From assembly GCF_947623445.1 (NCBI RefSeq), contig NC_135241.1:16928501-16992500 (forward strand): a stretch of DNA of 64,000 bases, given 5' to 3'. Positions 59,786 to 64,000 of the stretch are shown here, one piece after another. Within the stretch, counting starts at the first letter, position 1. Each line of letters opens with the position of its first letter. Under the pieces are notes generated by a model, which had not been told where the DNA came from, did no database searches, and saw only the letters and a list, made by a program, of their open reading frames with translations. The DNA is from Clavelina lepadiformis. Taxonomy: Eukaryota > Chordata > Ascidiacea > Aplousobranchia > Clavelinidae. Both the position numbers and the translations under genes were made by a program.

Positions 59786-60464
59786 AAAATGTTTACAATT
59801 ATCAAATTGTTACAAATAAGCAAAGCTGGCTTCATCCATTTAACCATAACGATTGGTTGAAGTTCCATTAGAATCAATGCAAATTCATCCAGCCCACAGA
59901 TAGCCAGAGCCTAAATCAATTGATAAATCTATAGGCTTAGCCTAGTTACAAACTGTGTTAATTAAGATTTGCACTGGAGAAAGACTGAATATGTGCACAC
60001 ATGACTAGTGTGTTTGCACATCCAAGATTTTGGTAAATCCTTTCATGAAATGCAGACCGGCCTGTTACCCAAATTTTGACGTCATTTGGTTGTGCACTTC
60101 TGCATTAGACTGTTCTGACCGCTTACCATACTGTCATGCAATTGTATCATACCAAGTTAAAGAATAAGAGTTATATGCCTATGTACTAGCCTATTATGCT
60201 TATTCAATCCAAGGCTTATTATGCTTATTCAATCCACCTGTATGGAAAGCTTGCATTTTAGCACGGCGATCTACGCCGAAAAAAAATTGGGATTTATGTT
60301 TTACCCAATATTAGAAGTCTAATTATTTTTTTGCTGTAACCAATTCTGATTTTAATAAGTGGAACCAATTTTAAGGCCATTGGCTTCGCCCTGCCTATCT
60401 GTGCCACCGACTGGAAAGTACAGTTGTTTTTGACGTGAAATCGTGCATGCAAAGATGCATATTT

Positions 60465-60640
60465 TGGTATGAAAGTGTGCACTGAAGCGTTAATTCTTTG
60501 TTTATATATAATAAATTGGTGTTCAAACAACCAGTTTTCCTTTGTTTATTATATCTCGGTTTGAAGATAAAAATATTTGATGTGCATGTTGATGAATCTC
60601 ATGTGTACAGGTGCCACGCTTAGCACTATGGCCTCTGCCG
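60465..60640 (+). repeat. Dispersed repeat family 2, copy C
   Basis: GTGTGCACTGAAGC, TTCTTTGTTTATATATAATAAA, TTCAAACAACCAGTTTTCC, GCATGTTGATGAATCTC and CACTATGG follow in the same order as copy A at 22.4 kb. Confidence 0.6.
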
Positions 60641-61178
60641 CTGTCAAGAGAAAAAACTATTTAAAGAGAATTTCACTGCACTTGCAATCTTTACATGTGT
60701 GTGTTTTTGTGACATGATTTTATGGCAATATGCCAAAAAGCTGAAAGCTGATATTTACACCAGTGTTGTAACGATTTTTGCTCCTTCGCCACGCTGAAGA
60801 TTACCAGCGTATCATACAAACCTTCTATACAGGGGCAGTAAGGATTAGAGTACGAGGCTAAGCCCTTACTGGAAAGTTTGTATGATCTGCCTGATTTCTT
60901 TGGCGCAGGAAGTTGGCGGCTGTGCCAATTTTCTGGCACATTTGCCATTTTGCTTTATATTCTATGTTAAAAGCAGTACGTTGACATGGTGAAAATTTTA
61001 GCATTACATTAGGTGCAGCGAGAGCAAAATTACTTTCCTGTAGGGGGCTAGGCCAATGGCGACTTTCAGTCAAATTATTTTACATGTTTTAAAAGGATAT
61101 TTATCAAATTTTTACCAAATATATTATATAAAGGTTGCTAAGCATATAAAATTTGTTTATTCTGTTAAAGTTAACACC

Positions 61179-62423
61179 ATGAATTGGGTGTTCATAGAAG
61201 TTGTACTTTTTACACTGGTGATAGTTCAGTGTTCAAGTCAAGTTACCGCTACCTCAGAGACAGTAGTTTTGAGTTCAACCACAAGTACAAATAACCCTGT
61301 ACTGGTCTATTGTAACGGTTTGAATGAGCCAGGTTCAAATGACAACATTACTTGGGAATATACCAATGCAACTGGGACAAGTAGAATGCTTAGTGAGACC
61401 TCATCGTCATTTAATCTCACTAGCACATCCGATGTGGGAGAGTATACATGCAATCTAAATGGAAATCCTGTGCATAATATCACTGCTGCATACTTGGCTA
61501 AACCTACCTTGGAGGTATACGCATTAGGCCTTGTTTTTTAAGATATTTCGAAATAAGACAAAAAGTAAGATAAAAATATGCTTATATGTTAAACATGCTT
61601 TAAAACCTTTTATGTATATCTTTTTAAAAGCACACTCAACATTCTGTTACATTCAATGATGGTGATAAAAAACGCAAATTAACTTGCACTTGTGTGGGTT
61701 CATATCCTGCTGTTACATTTGAATGGAGCCGACGGAGCGAAGATAAAGGAGCACTCCCAGTAACATTGTCTTCAGGTGGCAACATAACCATTGAAACAAG
61801 TTCAGAAAGGTAACTTAGTCATTCAAGATTTTGTAACATTATATGTTATTAAAATGCATCTACATGTCAGTCATCAATACTTAAGTGCCATTGAAGTTTA
61901 ATGAGAATTTTACGTTGTTTATCGTAATGAGAAATGTTTCTTTTTACATTGCAGATCTGTTCTTACCTTTAATAAGTTGAAATACAACATGCAAGCTTAT
62001 TATGAATGTCAAGTTATGAATTCCGCTGGTAATCAAACAGTTGAAGTAAGCACTGAAGCTCTTATGAACATTTTGTCTAGTATGATAAATATATATATAT
62101 ATATGGATAGATGCTTCGAGTTTTGATTGTACTTAATTTGGACTTTTTTGTGACAGCATGATATGTCAATTACAACACAGCACCAAACATTTAGAAACAG
62201 TTTTTTCACATTTTACTGTTTTTCTTATGTTTGTTTCATGATTGTTTTTCTATTAAGCATATTGTAAAAACTTCAGTATTTATATTTTATGGAAAACTCA
62301 TTCTTTTAGGTACACGTTCGTGTGAAGGACAGACTAGCTGCTTTGTGGCCATTTCTTGGAATAGTATCTGAAGTGGTTATCCTAATAATTATCATATTTA
62401 CATATGAGAAGCGCAGCAAAAAG
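61179..62423 (+). CDS. BSG: Basigin/neuroplastin-like Ig membrane glycoprotein, 3' end not found
   Basis: Basigin-group proteins are plasma-membrane glycoproteins and chaperones of monocarboxylate transporters. Exons 61179-61514, 61631-61809, 61955-62045 and 62310-62423 give the first 240 residues. Seen: a signal peptide (MNWVFIEVVLFTLVIVQCSS), a first Ig domain (Cys45-Cys91, DVGEYTC motif) with N-x-T sites at about 56, 63, 79 and 100, a second Ig domain (Cys131/133 to the YYECQV cysteine), then RLAALWPFLGIVSEVVILI and YEKRSKK. The transmembrane helix with a buried Glu after LGIV is the hallmark of basigin and neuroplastin. The cytoplasmic tail exon(s) are missing: a piggyBac element starts 218 bases after the last exon, and the rest is presumably beyond the window. 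Basigin, neuroplastin and embigin are not separated here. Confidence 0.88.
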
Positions 62424-62637
62424 GTTTGCTTTGGCTATTTTTAATATCCACATATAAATGTAACGCATGACAAGGACTACCGGTAGAAATTTAAGCTTTG
62501 AAATATATGTGTAATCCAACTAAGTCAGTTCCAAACAAGTAAGGTGTTGGGTTGTAGAAACATCAACTGTTACTGAACTTAGAACCCAATACCAGACAGA
62601 CTAAACGCTTTTTAATTCCTGACTAACTCTCGTAAGG

Positions 62638-64000
62638 TTAACACTAGAAGGACGGCAATTTTCGTATACCTAGAAGGACGGAGTGCGTCAATTGACGCAT
62701 AAGGTCAAAACGGCGCAAATCTAACGTTTTTTGTTGAGAAAACTGTGCTGTTGCTCCGAAAAAACTACTTCTATCGCATGTCCGCTTTGTGCATTTTAAT
62801 TAACAAAAGCAATCGCATTGAAAATACAAGCCTCAGTTTGAAACAACGCTTGAAACCAGTGAACACTTATAAGTCCATACTCAAAAATACTTTTCCTAAG
62901 CACACGATTTGCACTTTCTGGTAGCACATCGCCCACATACCGCTTTCTTACAGTCTTGGCACCTTTCGGTGGTACGATTTCTGCACTTTGAGGTAGTGCA
63001 GGTAACGCGTTGTTTGACAACTGGATTGGTAATCGTGGTACTGGGGCCGCAACCGCCTTCTGCTGGACGTTTGCGAGTAATTGCTTCCACACTTCCGGTA
63101 AGCTCTTCTGCTATCTTTTGTATATATTCTCTGCGGCTGATCTTGCTCTGGCAGACGCGTTTGTAGATAATCCAGCTGTTGATAAGAGCCATATCAACTA
63201 CATTGTAAAATACATGCACCGGCCAGCGTCTGCTTGCTGCTTTGACCGAGTACAACCGTGCCATTTGATCAAAAACGTCGACTCCACTTTTGTCTCATTA
63301 TAGTAGAGTATAGAGTCAGGCTTCTTTTTCGGATTTTCGTTGCTTGAAACGTGGACGTCCAGATGTAGGCTGCTCAAAATTGCCACGTTTTTTGCTGCTT
63401 TGCACTGGTATGATGTGAGTGTAATTGCTGTTTGGCCGTCGTGCCTAAACACTTCTGTTTCACGCAACTCCTTTTTCTTCTTGCACTCTTCCGGGACTTC
63501 TCTCCTGTTCTGGCGCATTGTCTCTACGAGGCTGCACTTCTTTTCCGCAAGTCGCAACGCCAGGTCAAGTGAGGTGAAAAAATTATCGCAAGTGACGTTG
63601 TAACCTCCTTGAAAAAGCGGCGCCATGAGTTTCAGTACAACGTCGGTGGGCACACTCACGTGGGGGCTCCTTGCGTCATCTTTTCCAACGTAAGGAAAAC
63701 CGTTGAATAAATATTTGTTTTCAACGTCAACTGCAAGCCAGAAGTTTAGACCAAACTTGTCTGGTTTATTGGCCATATATTGGATGAACTTGCAGCGTGC
63801 CTTACACGGCAATAGTTGCTCATCCACAGTTATCTTCCACTGTGGAATAAATGCTTTTTGGCAGTTTGATATAAAACTGTTCCAAAGTTGTGAAGCGAGT
63901 GCAAATTTATCATGCAATAGATTCCTACGCCTTTCCGTCTTCAGATCGAAGCGAAGGAATCGTATGAGCTCCAGAAACCTGTCTCTTGTCATGGTTTGGG
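62638..64000 (-). mobile_element. piggyBac-family DNA transposon, 3' end and part of body
   Basis: A TTAA target site (62638-62641) is followed by CACTAGAAGGACGG. The word CTAGAAGGACGG occurs at 62644-62655 and again at 62670-62681, then a 16-base palindrome TGCGTCAATTGACGCA at 62684-62699. TTAA duplication plus such terminal/subterminal repeats and a piggyBac transposase frame identify the family. The other end lies past the window. It is inserted just downstream of the last basigin-like exon, probably in an intron. Confidence 0.92.
62896..64000 (-). pseudogene. piggyBac transposase, frameshifted, N-terminus outside window
   Basis: The frame enters from the right edge (in-frame codons precede MTRDRFLELIRFLRFD) and runs through TVDEQLLPCKARC (first catalytic Asp) and YNVTCDNFFTSLDLAL (second Asp). 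At about 63281-63287 one base is missing relative to the family, so the frame leaves the transposase just at the third catalytic Asp region and ends early. The correct continuation is intact in another frame (MARLYSVKAASRRWPVHVFY) to a stop at 62896-62898. It ends in a Cys-rich RING-like C-terminus (CTTSKCRNRTTERCQDCKK, then CGRCATRKCKSC), normal for piggyBac. Apart from the single shift no damage is seen, so it is a recent copy or carries a sequencing error. Confidence 0.9.

Larger units (their letters stand above)
58573..61178. other. Intergenic region with repeats, no confirmed gene
   Basis: It holds repeat family 1 copy D, a candidate exon after it, repeat family 2 copy C, and an imperfect hairpin at about 60803-60895 (ATCATACAAAC ... 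CAGTAAGG ... CCTTACTG ... GTTTGTATGAT). A TATAAAA at about 61145 lies just ahead of the basigin-like ATG. Nothing else is supported. Confidence 0.45.

Noticed and set aside
60691-61073. Minus-strand frames of 71-85 codons before the basigin-like gene
   Set aside because: They overlap the hairpin region and the promoter, and no family is recognised.
1-64000. tRNA, rRNA, CRISPR or riboswitch
   Set aside because: Scanning for B-box-like GGTTCGAAT words with cloverleaf context, regular spacer arrays and conserved rRNA words gave none.

Overview
The window looks like nuclear DNA from a small, AT-rich animal genome, most likely an ascidian tunicate. That assignment is inference: gene content is chordate/metazoan (myosin Ic, RILP-like, Derlin, uL23, ATXN7L3, basigin-like), many introns are 60-700 bp, and short inverted-repeat transposons are frequent. 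Nothing prokaryotic, no CRISPR array and no tRNA or rRNA was found. Most reading frames are exons. I joined them by hand, using splice sites, phase and protein-family match, and exon coordinates are given in each entry.

Layout: 0.5-12.7 kb, a complete 23-exon class I myosin (Myo1c type) on the minus strand, with a possible second first exon at 9.2 kb. 15.4-16.4 kb, an unrecognised small minus-strand gene. 18.4-22.0 kb, a RILP-like lysosome/cilium adaptor on the minus strand. 24.2-27.3 kb, Derlin (ER-associated degradation) on the plus strand, converging on a small mitochondrial COX7A-like gene at 27.6-28.4 kb on the minus strand. 28.4-34.0 kb, a repeat-rich stretch with a foldback element and a nested insertion. 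34.0-40.0 kb, an 874-residue leucine-rich-repeat protein. 41.0-43.5 and 45.6-50.3 kb, a tandem pair of seven-transmembrane receptor-like genes of a family I cannot name, with matching exon phases and tail motifs. 51.9-54.8 kb, ribosomal protein uL23 (RPL23A). 56.5-58.6 kb, ATXN7L3/Sgf11 (SAGA deubiquitinase module) on the minus strand. 61.2-62.4 kb, a basigin/neuroplastin-like Ig protein, incomplete at the right edge. From 62.64 kb to the edge lies a piggyBac element whose transposase frame carries a one-base break.

Mobile DNA includes two hAT-type MITEs with 8-bp target duplications, a third hAT-like element nested inside an older repeat, two dispersed repeat families (four and three copies), two fragments of one unclassified transposon-type gene, a foldback element and the piggyBac copy. 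The genes do not form one pathway. The most novel points are the paired receptors, the alternative first exons of the myosin, two GC-AG introns in that myosin, and the unresolved gene at 15-16 kb.
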